From the NCBI RefSeq assembly GCF_008119665.1, contig NZ_CP043046.1, forward strand, positions 3,534,001-3,598,000: a stretch of 64,000 nucleotides of DNA, read 5' to 3'. Below the pieces are notes generated by a model that saw nothing but the letters and a program-made list of their open reading frames with translations, did no database searches and had not been told where the DNA came from. The stretch is from Pigmentiphaga aceris (GTDB lineage: Bacteria > Pseudomonadota > Gammaproteobacteria > Burkholderiales > Burkholderiaceae_B). This document shows positions 52,754 through 62,442 of this stretch, one piece after another. How positions within the stretch are numbered: the stretch's first letter is position 1; every line of letters begins with the position of its first letter. Made by a program: the position numbers and the translations under genes.

Positions 52754-55009
52754 TCAATACTTGAAGTTGGCCGTCAGAATCACCTGGCGTCCCGGCGCAA
52801 CCGACACCATGTGCGTGGTGAAGGCGCGGTCAAAGTAGCGCTTGTCGGTCAGGTTCTGCACGTTCAACTGCAGGCTGACGTTCTTGTTGATTTCGTAGTC
52901 GGCGTAGGCATCCAGGCGCACGTAGGACGGCGTGTACTTGGTGTTGGCGGTATTGCCCCAGACCTTGTCGACGTAGAACAGGCCACCGCCCAGGGTCAGT
53001 TGCGGGATCAGCTTGTAGCTGGTCCACAGGCTGGCGCTGTTTTCAGCCGTGTTGGGGAACTGGTTACCGTTGAAGGCCGCGTTCACCGGGCCGGCGTTGG
53101 CCAGCTTGGCGTCCTGGTAGACATAACCGCCATACACCTTCCATGCCGGCGAGATGTTGCCCGCGAAGCCCAGCTCGAAGCCGTTCACGCGCTGTTCGCC
53201 GACATTGGCCATGGTGGTGGCGCTGGTCGCGACCTTGGCGTTGGTCTTCTCAATGTGGAAGATCGCACCGGTCAAAGACAGGCGACGATCCAGAACATCC
53301 CACTTGGTGCCCAGTTCCAGGCTCTTGACACGTTCGGCGTCCAGATCCTGGTTGGTCAGGGCCAGAGAGTCGGTACCATCACCCACCGAGATGCCCGGCT
53401 GGTTCGAGGCCGTGGCGTAGTTCACGTAGATGCTGCCGTTGGCTGCAGGCTTGTACACCACGCCCGCCTGGTAATTCAGGAAGTCATTCTTGCTGCGCAG
53501 GAAGGCCGTCGGGGCAAGCGCCGCACCGACCGTGCTGTACGGGCTGGCGTGCGTGTCGTAGTTGTCGTAGCGCAGACCCGCGTTGATCGACCACTGCGGG
53601 TTCAGTTCCAGCGAATCGAAGATGTACACCGACTTGGTTTCAGCCTCGGTGCGGGTACCGGCCGTTGCACGGGTGATGGTGCCGGTGTAGGCATCGTTGG
53701 GATTCGGGTTCAGGATGTTGGCCACCGGGGCTGCGCCCACCGTGTAGCCACGGCTGTTCACTTTATCCTTGGCATATTCGAAGCCCACTGCCAGCGAGTG
53801 CTTCAGGCCACCCGTGTTCACGGTGCCGCGCAGTTGGGTCGCGTTGATGAAGCCTTGGGATTCCGAGTTGCGCGACTTGGCGTTGCGGTTCAGGAAGCCC
53901 GAGGGCACCAGCACGGCTGCCGCCCCGGTGCCGATCGTGATCGGTGCGTTGGTGATGTTCAGGCCGCTGGAATCGCCCGGGTTGCTGGCGATGTAGTCAT
54001 TACTCGACTCGGTGTAGCGGGTGGTGTTGCTGAAGGTGAAGCGGTCGTTGATGTCGTGCTCGACCTTCAGGGTGCCGCTGTCTACCTGCGTCTTGCGGAA
54101 GTCACGACCTTTCAGGCCGTAGAAGTTGTCGCGGTTGACGCCCAACGGGCCGCCGTCGCCATTGAAGCGGGCGTTGGCCGTGCCGGCGGCGAAGGGGTTG
54201 TTGTACGGAATGCCGTAATCCGGCATATCGTCGGTCTGGTAGTGGTAGTAGCCGACCGTGACACGGGTTGGTGTGCCAATGCCGAGGGCCAGCGTGGGCG
54301 CAACGCCCAGGTGTTCATAATCGACACCATTGCGGCCCGCCACATCACCCTTGGCACCCAGCAGATTCAGTCGGAAAGCGGAAGTCTCGCCCAGCTGACG
54401 GTTCAGATCGACCGTGGCGCGCTTGTACTTGTCGGTACCCAGGCCCAGAGACCCACCTATGCTGTTTTCCAGCGTCGGGGCTTTCTGCACCAGGTTGATC
54501 GAGCCGCCCACGGCACCGCCACCGTTGTAGACAGAGTCGGCACCCTTGGTCACGTCGACACGTTCAACGTTGAACATGTCGCGCGATTGCGAGCTGGGGT
54601 CGCGCACGCCATCGATCAGCACGTTGTTGATCGAGTCGAAACCGCGAATGAACGGATGGTCACCTTCCGGCGTGCCGCCTTCGCCCATGCCGAAGGTAAT
54701 GCCCGGCGTGCCGCGCAGCACTTCCTGCAGCGACGTGGCGTTGGTTTCCTTGATCATTTCCTGCGTGATCACGCTGACGGTCTTCGGCGTGTCGAGCAAA
54801 GGTGCAACGTATTTGGTCGATGCGGCACGGTCAGCCTTGAAGCTGCCTTCGGCCACGCCTTCCGGCGAGGCTTCGACTGGAATCGTTGGCAAAGCGCTGA
54901 CACCAGGGGACGGCGTGGTGGTCTGCGCCATTACCGGTGCAACCAGCATTGCGCCGCAGATGGCGACAAACAGACTATTCAGCCGAAACGACTCATTGCG
55001 CGCTTTCAC
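52754..55009 (-). CDS. TonB-dependent catecholate siderophore receptor (Fiu-like)
   Basis: 751-residue outer-membrane receptor: signal peptide (LFVAICGAMLVAPVMAQ), a plug domain (TPKTVSVITQEMIKETNATS, then LRGTPGITFGMGEGGTPEGD and IRGFDSINNVLIDGVRDPSS) and a 22-strand-type barrel ending in the C-terminal aromatic motif RQVILTANFKY. The plug sequence, especially GYYHYQTDDMPDYGIPYNNP, resembles E. coli Fiu and related catecholate receptors. It imports ferric siderophores using TonB. A Fur-like site lies 50 bp upstream; the flavoreductase at 57.9 kb may act on the imported iron. Confidence 0.9.
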   Translation of the reverse strand: MKARNESFRLNSLFVAICGAMLVAPVMAQTTTPSPGVSALPTIPVEASPEGVAEGSFKADRAASTKYVAPLLDTPKTVSVITQEMIKETNATSLQEVLRGTPGITFGMGEGGTPEGDHPFIRGFDSINNVLIDGVRDPSSQSRDMFNVERVDVTKGADSVYNGGGAVGGSINLVQKAPTLENSIGGSLGLGTDKYKRATVDLNRQLGETSAFRLNLLGAKGDVAGRNGVDYEHLGVAPTLALGIGTPTRVTVGYYHYQTDDMPDYGIPYNNPFAAGTANARFNGDGGPLGVNRDNFYGLKGRDFRKTQVDSGTLKVEHDINDRFTFSNTTRYTESSNDYIASNPGDSSGLNITNAPITIGTGAAAVLVPSGFLNRNAKSRNSESQGFINATQLRGTVNTGGLKHSLAVGFEYAKDKVNSRGYTVGAAPVANILNPNPNDAYTGTITRATAGTRTEAETKSVYIFDSLELNPQWSINAGLRYDNYDTHASPYSTVGAALAPTAFLRSKNDFLNYQAGVVYKPAANGSIYVNYATASNQPGISVGDGTDSLALTNQDLDAERVKSLELGTKWDVLDRRLSLTGAIFHIEKTNAKVATSATTMANVGEQRVNGFELGFAGNISPAWKVYGGYVYQDAKLANAGPVNAAFNGNQFPNTAENSASLWTSYKLIPQLTLGGGLFYVDKVWGNTANTKYTPSYVRLDAYADYEINKNVSLQLNVQNLTDKRYFDRAFTTHMVSVAPGRQVILTANFKY

Positions 55010-55058
55010 TTTTCCCAGTCCTTTGATTGATTTACTCGCCGATAATTGGAAGGCGAAT

Positions 55059-55077
55059 AGAAATATTTCTCATTAGC
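55059..55077 (-). promoter_or_regulatory. Possible Fur box upstream of the TonB receptor
   Basis: Reading GCTAATGAGAAATATTTCT on the minus strand, 12 of 19 bases match the E. coli Fur consensus GATAATGATAATCATTATC by eye. It lies 50 bp from the receptor's ATG in an AT-rich stretch, consistent with iron repression. Confidence 0.4.
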
Positions 55078-55273
55078 AACAATCCTATGAGAAATGGCTG
55101 ACTGGTTTCTGAATGTGAGTGCTGGAGTTGCACGCCTGCGACAGGTATCTGCCCGGACGAATTTCGTTGACTCACCTGGGGAAAGTGGTCGTCACCGTAC
55201 CGTCACTCGACATTCATGTGGGCGTCATGCCGCAGTGGTGAGATGGGTCGATCAAACACCCCGGAATACGCCG

Positions 55274-56158
55274 ATGAACGACACGACATCGACGCAATGG
55301 CGCACGATCTGGATCTCGGATACCCATCTGGGGACGGCGGGCTGCAATGCGCCGCACCTGCTTGATTTCCTGCGCCGCAACGAGGCAGAGACGCTTTATC
55401 TGGTTGGCGACATTATTGACGGATGGCAGTTGCGCAGAAACTGGGTGTGGCCGCGCTCGCACAACGATGTCGTGCAGAAGATTCTGCGCAAGGCACGCAA
55501 AGGCACCAAAGTGATTTTCATCCCGGGAAATCACGATGAGTTTGCCCGACAGTTTGCCGGTTATGCCTTTGGGGATATTGAAGTGCAACATGAAGCCGTG
55601 CATGTGACTGCAGATGGCCGACGCCTGTGGGTGACGCATGGCGATCAGTTCGACGGCGTGATCCAGCACAGCAAGTGGCTGGCTCGGCTTGGCGATGGGA
55701 TGTACACCTTTGCCCTGTGGCTGAATCAGCAGCTGAACCGCGCCCGTCACCGGGCGGGTCTGAACTATTGGTCTTTGTCGCAGTACCTGAAGCACAAGGT
55801 CAAGAACGCGGTGTCGTTCATCAGCGATTTCGAAAACGCACTGGTTGCCGAGGCGCGGCGTCGCGGCTTCGATGGTGTGGTCTGCGGTCACATCCACCAG
55901 GCTGAAATGCGCATGGTCGATGGCATTCTGTATTGCAATGACGGCGACTGGGTGGAAAGCCTGACGGCGCTGGCCGAAGATCACCGGGGCGAACTGCACC
56001 TGATCAAATGGGCCGATCAACGCCAGAAGCCGACCCCGACACCCGCACGCCGGACGCGCCCGATCGAATTGCCTGCCTTGCCCTCGGTGTTGCGTCGGCC
56101 GCGTGCAGCATCGGCGCAGCGCCAGCAGGAGCCTGAGCGGGAAACTGCTGACATGTAA
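55274..56158 (+). CDS. UDP-2,3-diacylglucosamine diphosphatase-like metallophosphatase
   Basis: 294 residues with the calcineurin-like metal-site motifs in order: DTHLG (about 14), GDIIDGW (about 46), GNHDEFA (about 81), THGDQFD and GHIHQAEM (about 205). The LpxH branch hydrolyses UDP-2,3-diacylglucosamine in lipid A synthesis; this protein has a C-terminal Arg/Pro-rich tail (about 45 residues) not in E. coli LpxH and may belong to the YbbF/LpxH2-type relatives. Start at the ATG 55274; the upstream open frame is non-family. Divergent from the TonB receptor. Confidence 0.82.
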   Translation: MNDTTSTQWRTIWISDTHLGTAGCNAPHLLDFLRRNEAETLYLVGDIIDGWQLRRNWVWPRSHNDVVQKILRKARKGTKVIFIPGNHDEFARQFAGYAFGDIEVQHEAVHVTADGRRLWVTHGDQFDGVIQHSKWLARLGDGMYTFALWLNQQLNRARHRAGLNYWSLSQYLKHKVKNAVSFISDFENALVAEARRRGFDGVVCGHIHQAEMRMVDGILYCNDGDWVESLTALAEDHRGELHLIKWADQRQKPTPTPARRTRPIELPALPSVLRRPRAASAQRQQEPERETADM

Positions 56159-56273
56159 GCCGGGTCATGTTGGCTTGCGCGGGCGGGTCGATGACCATCG
56201 CCCCTGCGCACTCCCCTACGATGGCATCGCTTCGCGTAGCATCGACCTGATATCTACAAAGGGGGGAACCAGC

Positions 56274-56534
56274 ATGAATGACATTCAGACCCAATTCGAC
56301 CAAGCCGTCGCCGCCTCGAAGTCTCTGCCGGAACGGCCCGACAACGCCACCTTGCTGCGTCTGTATGCCTTGTACAAACAGGCCGTGGAAGGGGATGTGT
56401 CGGGCGAGCAGCCTGGCATGACCGACTTTGTCGCACGGGCCAAATGGGATAGCTGGAAAGCCCAGGCAGGCAAAAGCTCAGACGCCGCGCGCCAGGAATA
56501 TGTGGCGCTGGTGGAATCGCTGAAGGACGACTGA
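56274..56534 (+). CDS. Acyl-CoA-binding protein
   Basis: 86-residue four-helix acyl-CoA-binding protein. It carries LLRLYALYKQAVEGDVSGEQ with the ligand-binding Tyr/Lys positions and AKWDSWKAQAGKSSDAARQE, typical of the ACBP family, which binds long-chain acyl-CoA esters with high affinity. Bacterial members are short like this one. GGGGGGAACC precedes the ATG by a few bases. The stop codon is embedded in a 13-14-bp tandem repeat. Confidence 0.92.
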   Translation: MNDIQTQFDQAVAASKSLPERPDNATLLRLYALYKQAVEGDVSGEQPGMTDFVARAKWDSWKAQAGKSSDAARQEYVALVESLKDD

Positions 56535-56599
56535 GCGGGTCGGCTGAGCAGGACTACCTGAGCTGCCCAACCTGAGCAGCCAGACCTGAGCACCATTAC
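56531..56599. repeat. 13/14-bp tandem repeat, five units, starting at the ACBP stop
   Basis: CTGAGCGGGTCGG (containing the stop codon) is followed by CTGAGCAGGACTAC, CTGAGCTGCCCAAC, CTGAGCAGCCAGAC and CTGAGCACCATTAC, all in direct contact and sharing CTGAGC. Confidence 0.9.
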
Positions 56600-56610
56600 C
56601 AAACAAGACC

Positions 56611-56640
56611 ACTGAGCGCCGGTTTCGGCGCTCAGTTTCA
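56611..56640. terminator. Hairpin between ACBP and hydroxyacid dehydrogenase genes
   Basis: Perfect 11-bp stem ACTGAGCGCCG / CGGCGCTCAGT with a GTTT loop in a convergent gap. T-tracts are weak on both sides, so its terminator efficiency is uncertain. Confidence 0.6.
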
Positions 56641-56651
56641 AGTGTGCTGCC

Positions 56652-57647
56652 TTAACCGCGCTGCGGCGTCGAGGTTTCCACGGGCAATGCGTCGGCATTC
56701 ACCGTGCAACGCGGTGCCTTGCCATCCAGCCAATCGATCACATTGTCGACCGCCAGGCCGAGCATGGCGCGCCGGGTACGGGGGGTGGCGCTGCCAATGT
56801 GCGGGGTCAACACGGCGCGCGGTTGCGCCAGCAGATCCGGGTGTACCTTGGGTTCACCTTCGAAGACATCCAGGCCGGCAGCAGCCAGCTTGCCCGAGGC
56901 CAGCGCCGCTGCCAACGCGGCATCGTCCACCACCCCACCCCGCCCGATATTGACCAGCACGGCGGTGGGCTTCATCGACGCCAGCTCGGGCGCGCCAATC
57001 AGGTGATGGCTTTCCGCCGAATACGGCACCACCAGAACCACGTGATCGCAAGTACGCAGCAGTTCTTCACGCGTCACCCACGTAGCGCCATGTTCGCCAA
57101 TCGGCAGCGGGCGTCGGTTGTGATAGACCACTTCCATGCCAAAACCGTGCGCGCGGCGTGCAATGGCGCGACCAATGCGGCCCATGCCGATGATGCCCAG
57201 ACGCGTGCCGTGATAGTCGGCCCCCAGCCAGAGGTCAAACGCCCAGGCCGTCCACTTGCCGTCACGCAGCCATTGTTCCGATTCCGACACCCGCCGCCCG
57301 GCCGCCATCAACAAGGCCCAGGCCATGTCGGCAGTTGCCTCGGTGAGTACGTCAGGAGTGTTGGTGACCAGAATGCCGCGCCGGGTGGCGGCAGCAACGT
57401 CGATGTTGTTGTAGCCCACCGCGATGTTGGCGATCAGCTTCAGATCCGGCAGTTGGGCAAGCAATGCGTCGGTAACCGGGGTGTCGGCCGTGGTCAGCAG
57501 CACCTGCGCGCCGGCTGCGTGCTTGGCAAGCCCATCGGCATCCAGTGCCACATCGGCGTCGTTGGTGCGTACCTCGGCACGGCCTTCGAATACGGCAAGG
57601 CCTTCAGGGAAGACACGGCGGGTAACGGCAACGACAGGACGGGACAA
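56652..57647 (-). CDS. D-isomer 2-hydroxyacid dehydrogenase (GhrB-like)
   Basis: 331 residues. NAD(P)-binding signature LGIIGMGRIGRAIARRAHGFG (about 150), catalytic Arg in NIGRGGVVDDAAL, Glu in LDVFEGEPKV and His in TPHIGSAT. This layout fits glyoxylate/hydroxypyruvate reductase or D-glycerate dehydrogenase. A TTG at 57647 (LSRPVVAVTRR) with GAGGAG six bases before it is the best start; an ATG at 57704 gives a longer, non-family N-terminus. Convergent with ACBP, divergent from the flavoreductase. Confidence 0.88.
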   Translation of the reverse strand: MSRPVVAVTRRVFPEGLAVFEGRAEVRTNDADVALDADGLAKHAAGAQVLLTTADTPVTDALLAQLPDLKLIANIAVGYNNIDVAAATRRGILVTNTPDVLTEATADMAWALLMAAGRRVSESEQWLRDGKWTAWAFDLWLGADYHGTRLGIIGMGRIGRAIARRAHGFGMEVVYHNRRPLPIGEHGATWVTREELLRTCDHVVLVVPYSAESHHLIGAPELASMKPTAVLVNIGRGGVVDDAALAAALASGKLAAAGLDVFEGEPKVHPDLLAQPRAVLTPHIGSATPRTRRAMLGLAVDNVIDWLDGKAPRCTVNADALPVETSTPQRG

Positions 57648-57882
57648 GGCGGACTCCTCGGGGTTACAGGCTCCGGGCATAGTAACCGATGGCTTTTTGC
57701 TCACCGCCCCTGGGAAACCCGCCTTGGCAGACTGCGCTGAACCGAGGCTGGCCCAAAAAACCCCGCCACCAAAGGTTTACCCGTAGGTCACAAAAACTGC
57801 CTAACATGCGGGCTTGCGCGAACCACTCGAAATCGTTTGCATTTGTTTTCACATATTCCTCGCTGCGTATTGCGCGCTGTCC

Positions 57883-60750
57883 ATGCTTAAAAAAGTCTTC
57901 TTCCAGCTCCACTGGTTCCTGGGTATCACCGCAGGGCTGGTCTTGGCGCTGATGGGTACGACCGGGGCCCTGCAATCATTCCAGCCGGAAATCCTTCGGC
58001 TGTTGAATCCGGGCGTGCTGTCGATCACCGCCCCGGCTGGTGCCGTGCCCTTGACCCCTGACGTGCTGCGGGAACGTGTGCTGGCTGACATGCCAGGACG
58101 CCGACTGAACTCGTTGACCATGCTGAGCGATCCGACGCTACCCGCCAGGGCAGTGTTCGCCTTGCCACCGCCGCCGCCCGGCCAGCCAATGCGACGCGGT
58201 GAATTGCGCTGGGTCGATCCATATTCCGGCAAGGTGTTGCCGGTGCCACGGGGCGTCGGTTTCTTCGAGACCGTGCGTGAGCTGCATCGCTTCCTGTTGG
58301 CGGGCGACGTAGGCAAGCAGATCGTCGGGGCCTGCGCCATGGTGCTGGTGTTCCTGTCCTTGTCGGGGCTGTATCTGCGCTGGCCGCGCCAAGTGGCGCG
58401 GTGGCGCGCGTGGTTCAGCGTCAGCCCCCGGCAGAAGGGCCGCGCGTTTCTGTGGAACCTGCATGCCACCATGGGCACCGTGGCGTTGCTGTGCTATTTA
58501 CTGTCGGCCCTGACGGGCATGTATTGGGCGGTGGATGTGTACCGCGACACGGTGTCTTCCTTGCTGGGCGCACCACAGCGCAGTGCGGTCAGGCAAGCGG
58601 CTGCGGGGCCTCAGGCTGGGGGTGGAGCTAATTCTGGTGGGGCTGATGCGGGCGGGCCTGGTGCAGGTGGACCCGCCGCTGGGGCAACCAATACCGCTGC
58701 ACCCAACACCACGGCCTCAAACCTCGTCGCCTCTAATGCCGGCGCACACAACGGACGCGTGTCCGCAGGAGACGCAAGCACAGCCGCCTCAGTTCGTGCG
58801 GGTGAAACCAAGCCTGCGGCTCCTGGGACCGCCGCGCAGAACATCGCAAGCTCCGCGACCGCCACACGCAACGGTACGCCACGCGCGGGGCAAGTTCGCA
58901 GTGCAAACAGTCCCCCGGCTGCCGCACCACCAGCACCGGTAACGCCCCCACCAATCAGTCTTGATCAGGTCCGCGCCCAGATCATCCAGACAGCGGGTGA
59001 GATCGACACCATCACCTTTGCACTGCCTGCCCGCCCCGACCTGCCCTTGCAGGTTACCTACCTCGACGCGAACGCACCGCACGACCGCGCCACGAATCAG
59101 GCCACGTTCGATGCAAGCGGCACCCTGCGCCAACATCAACGCTATGCCGACAAAACGGCCGGCGCGCGGCTGGTTGGCAGCGTCTACCCGCTTCATACCG
59201 GCGAATTCTTCGGACTTCCCGGCCGGCTGATCATGATGCTCAGCGCGCTCGGGCTGCCCGTGTTCGCGGTCACCGGATGGATGCTTTACCTGGACCGGCG
59301 ACGCAAGGCGCGTGCATTGCGGGAAGCGCGCGGCGTGGCTGCCACGACCGGGCCTGACATGCCCGCTGCCGCCGCAACCCCGCTGCTGATCGCCTTTGCC
59401 AGCCAGAGCGGCACGGCCGAACGACTGGCGTGGCAGACCGCCCACGCCTTGCAAGGCGCGGGTGTGCCGGTGGCCGTGCACTCGATGGCTGGCCTTGATC
59501 TGACGATGCTGGCGGGCTTCCGGCGTGCGCTTTTTGTGGTCAGCACCTTTGGCGACGGCGAAGCCCCCGATGCCGCCCGGCGCTTCGCGCGCCAGGTCAT
59601 GTCGCAAACCCCATCCTTGCGTGACATCGGCTTTGGCATGCTGTCGCTTGGTGACCGCAGTTATGCCGGTTTCTGCGGCTTCGGGCGCAGCCTGCACAGT
59701 TGGCTGACTGCCCACGGCGCGCACACCTTGTTCGACACGGTTGAAGTCGACAACCACCACCCTGCTGCACTGGCCACCTGGCAACAGCGTCTTGCCGTGC
59801 TGGGTGTGACTGACGCAGCGCCCTGGCAGGACCAACCCTTCCAGGCATGGACACTGAGCGCACGTGAACAGGTCAACCCAGGCAGCCAGGGATCACCACT
59901 GTTCCACCTGGTGCTGAACGCGCCGCAAGATGTACAGGCAAGCTGGCAATCGGGCGATCTGGTTGAAGTGCTGCCCCGCCATCAGGATGACGAGGTCGCC
60001 ACGTGGTTGCGCGCCCGTGCACTGGACCCGCAAAGCCCCGGCGAAGGCGGCAGAACGCTGGCGGAATCGGTGGCCAACAGCGAATGGATCACCGGGCTGC
60101 CCGCCGATGCAGACCGCGACACCCTGCTTTCTCGCCTGCAACCCATGCGGCCCCGGCAGTATTCGATTGCCTCGATTCAGTCAGACGGCGCGGTACATCT
60201 GCTGGTTCGCCGCAGTGAACACGAAGCTGGCTTCGGCCTGGCCTCGGGTCTGCTGACCGCCACCACGCCGGTCGGAAGCACGGTCAACCTGCGTCTGCGT
60301 GCGCACCCAGGTTTCCATCTGACGGCCGACAACCGAGAACGCCCGCTGATCCTGATCGGCAACGGCAGCGGCCTGGCTGGCCTGATGGCCCATTTGAAAA
60401 CGCGGGTTGCTGCTGACGAAACCCGAAACTGGCTGGTGTATGGCGACCGCAATGCCGCTGTTGACCTGCCCTATCGCGATCAACTGATGGCCTGGCAAGC
60501 GCAAGGCAGCATCGAACGCATGGATCTTGCGTTCTCACGCGATCAGCCCGAGCGCATCTACGTGCAGCACAAACTGGCCGATGCTGCGACCGAGCTGAAA
60601 GCCTGGGTGGACCGTGGTGCTGCCATCTATGTGTGCGGCAGCCTGGACGGCATGGCAGGCGGGGTGGATGCCGTGCTTCATGCCGTGCTGGGATCGGACC
60701 TGGTCGATGCGCTGAGCGCATCCGGGCGGTACCGGCGTGACGTGTATTGA
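57883..60750 (+). CDS. PepSY-flavodoxin-FNR membrane flavoreductase
   Basis: 955 residues in three parts. (1) An N-terminal PepSY-associated membrane region (helices at about 10-32, 145-165, 195-215 and 440-460, with HWFLGITAGLVLALMGTTG). (2) A flavodoxin domain from about 500 (LIAFASQSGTAERLAWQTA, VVSTFGDGEAPDAA). (3) An FAD/NADPH reductase (RQYSIAS at about 757, LIGNGSGLAGLMAHL at about 822, and VCGSLDGMAGGVD near the end), as in sulfite reductase alpha or cytochrome P450 reductase. A long Ala/Gly/Asn-rich linker (about 225-360) interrupts part 1. Such proteins pass electrons across the inner membrane, often for ferric-siderophore or metal reduction; the TonB receptor nearby supports that. 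Confidence 0.88.
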   Translation: MLKKVFFQLHWFLGITAGLVLALMGTTGALQSFQPEILRLLNPGVLSITAPAGAVPLTPDVLRERVLADMPGRRLNSLTMLSDPTLPARAVFALPPPPPGQPMRRGELRWVDPYSGKVLPVPRGVGFFETVRELHRFLLAGDVGKQIVGACAMVLVFLSLSGLYLRWPRQVARWRAWFSVSPRQKGRAFLWNLHATMGTVALLCYLLSALTGMYWAVDVYRDTVSSLLGAPQRSAVRQAAAGPQAGGGANSGGADAGGPGAGGPAAGATNTAAPNTTASNLVASNAGAHNGRVSAGDASTAASVRAGETKPAAPGTAAQNIASSATATRNGTPRAGQVRSANSPPAAAPPAPVTPPPISLDQVRAQIIQTAGEIDTITFALPARPDLPLQVTYLDANAPHDRATNQATFDASGTLRQHQRYADKTAGARLVGSVYPLHTGEFFGLPGRLIMMLSALGLPVFAVTGWMLYLDRRRKARALREARGVAATTGPDMPAAAATPLLIAFASQSGTAERLAWQTAHALQGAGVPVAVHSMAGLDLTMLAGFRRALFVVSTFGDGEAPDAARRFARQVMSQTPSLRDIGFGMLSLGDRSYAGFCGFGRSLHSWLTAHGAHTLFDTVEVDNHHPAALATWQQRLAVLGVTDAAPWQDQPFQAWTLSAREQVNPGSQGSPLFHLVLNAPQDVQASWQSGDLVEVLPRHQDDEVATWLRARALDPQSPGEGGRTLAESVANSEWITGLPADADRDTLLSRLQPMRPRQYSIASIQSDGAVHLLVRRSEHEAGFGLASGLLTATTPVGSTVNLRLRAHPGFHLTADNRERPLILIGNGSGLAGLMAHLKTRVAADETRNWLVYGDRNAAVDLPYRDQLMAWQAQGSIERMDLAFSRDQPERIYVQHKLADAATELKAWVDRGAAIYVCGSLDGMAGGVDAVLHAVLGSDLVDALSASGRYRRDVY

Positions 60751-60813
60751 GTAGATCGGGCGGATAGGTCGGTAACGACCCGGCCTTCAGCCAAGCAAAC
60801 AAACCACGTCACC

Positions 60814-60858
60814 AGAAAATCGGGGCATGGCATACAGACGTATGCCGTGCCCCGTTTT
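60814..60858. terminator. Bidirectional terminator between flavoreductase and pncB
   Basis: Long stem AAAATCGGGGCATGGCATAC / GTATGCCGTGCCCCGTTTT with an AGAC loop, with A and T runs on both sides. Confidence 0.88.
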
Positions 60859-60886
60859 ACTGTCTGCCCTACCCCGGCAGACCGTA

Positions 60887-62056
60887 TCAGGCGATCTCGA
60901 ACACCTGCTTCAAGTAAGTCAGATAAGCCACATCGTCACACATGGTCTTCTCAGGCGTATCCGACAGCTTCGCCACCGGCTGCCCCTGGCAGCGCACCAT
61001 CTTCATCACGATCTGCAAAGGCTTGTAGCCCAGATCGTTGGTCAGGTTGGTACCAATCCCGAACGCCACAATGCAGCGGTTGGCAAAGCGTTCGGCCAAC
61101 TGGATGGCCAGCGGGAAGCTCAGGCTGTCCGAGAACACCAGCGTCTTGTTGCGCGGGTCGACCCGGTTGCGGCGGTAATGCGCAATCAGGCGCTCGCCCC
61201 ATTCGAACGGATCGCCGGAATCGTGACGCGCACCGTCGAACAGCTTGCAGAAGTACATGTCGAAGTCGCGCAAGAAGGCGCTCATGCCGTAGACATCCGA
61301 CAGCGCAATGCCCAGGTCGCCCCGATACTCCTTGGCCCAGCTCTCGAAACCGAAGGTCTGCGAATCGCGCAGACGCGGACCGAGTGCCTGGCAAGCCTGC
61401 AGATATTCGTGCGCCATGGTGCCCAGCGGCGTCAGGCCGTGCTTCATCGCGAAGTACACATTGCTGGTACCTGCCAGATGTTCGCCCATCCTGGATTTCA
61501 TGGTGACCAGCACTTCTTCGTGCCACAGGCGCGAGAAGCGGCGACGGGTGCCGTAATCGGCAATGCGCAGGTCGGGCAGATCGGTGCGGCTTTGCACCAG
61601 ATCAATCTTTTCCTGCAAACGACGACGGCCTTCGGTGTAGTCGGGCTGACGCTGCGTGTTGCGGAAATACACTTCGTTGACGATCGCCAGCACCGGGATC
61701 TCGAACAGGATCGTGTGCAGCCACGGGCCGCGTACCTGGATGTCCAGTTCGCCTTGCACGGCGCTGCGCTCCACCGTGACGCACTTCTCGGGCAGATGGA
61801 ACAGGCCCAGGAAATCGATGAAATCGCTTTTCATGAAGCGCAGCGTGCGCAGATATTCCAGTTCGCGTTCGGAAAAGCGCAGAGTGCACAGCAGCCGGAT
61901 TTCCTCGCGGATTTCCTCAAGATAAGGCCACAGGTCAATCCCGGGGGTCCGGCACTTGTAGCGGAACTCCGCCTCTGCGGCGGGGAACTGGTGCAGCACC
62001 ACCTGCATCATCGTGAACTTGTACAGGTCGGTGTCTAGCAGCGAAGTGATGATCAT
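60887..62056 (-). CDS. pncB: Nicotinate phosphoribosyltransferase
   Basis: 389 residues. Makes nicotinate mononucleotide from nicotinate, PRPP and ATP in NAD salvage. Start [20 protein letters not shown] with the conserved DLYKFTM, then EFRYKCR, a catalytic-site [36 protein letters not shown] and [17 protein letters not shown] use the ATG at 62056, six codons into the open frame, which matches the family start. Stand-alone gene between convergent and divergent neighbours. Confidence 0.94.
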   Translation of the reverse strand: MIITSLLDTDLYKFTMMQVVLHQFPAAEAEFRYKCRTPGIDLWPYLEEIREEIRLLCTLRFSERELEYLRTLRFMKSDFIDFLGLFHLPEKCVTVERSAVQGELDIQVRGPWLHTILFEIPVLAIVNEVYFRNTQRQPDYTEGRRRLQEKIDLVQSRTDLPDLRIADYGTRRRFSRLWHEEVLVTMKSRMGEHLAGTSNVYFAMKHGLTPLGTMAHEYLQACQALGPRLRDSQTFGFESWAKEYRGDLGIALSDVYGMSAFLRDFDMYFCKLFDGARHDSGDPFEWGERLIAHYRRNRVDPRNKTLVFSDSLSFPLAIQLAERFANRCIVAFGIGTNLTNDLGYKPLQIVMKMVRCQGQPVAKLSDTPEKTMCDDVAYLTYLKQVFEIA

Positions 62057-62442
62057 GTTGCCTGCCCGCCGCAAGCGGCGAGGTCGGGTTGAATGCCAGG
62101 ATGGCGCGGGTCATGCACTGATAGCCATGCAATCAGAGCCCCGCAACTTAGCACAGCGAGGCCCTGTTTCGGGCTCATGCCCATACCGGCGGGCCGGTAG
62201 TCAGCACCGACATACCACGGTATCCCGGCTGAAGATGGGGTTAACGCGACACGAGAAGCCCCAGTCCGGTAAAATCTCTGGCTATCCCGAATATTCATTA
62301 CTGCACATCGCCTGCTCGCAGGACATCGAATCTTGTCGAAGACACGATTCGGGCGCGCGCTTATTGCTGCTCGCCCAGGCATATGCATGGTTGTCATTTC
62401 CGTTAGTTATTTCCTTATGCCTTTTTGGCTGGAGCTCTTTTC
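62057..62442. other. Divergent gap between pncB and fdxA
   Basis: 386 bp with no gene recognised. It contains a short inverted repeat ATACCACGGTAT near 62,212 and should hold the promoters of both flanking genes; no confident hexamers were identified. Confidence 0.45.

Noticed and set aside
52811..55030. A 739-codon open frame opposite the TonB receptor
   Set aside because: The sense strand has a full receptor with signal peptide, plug and barrel; the antisense frame has no recognisable motif.
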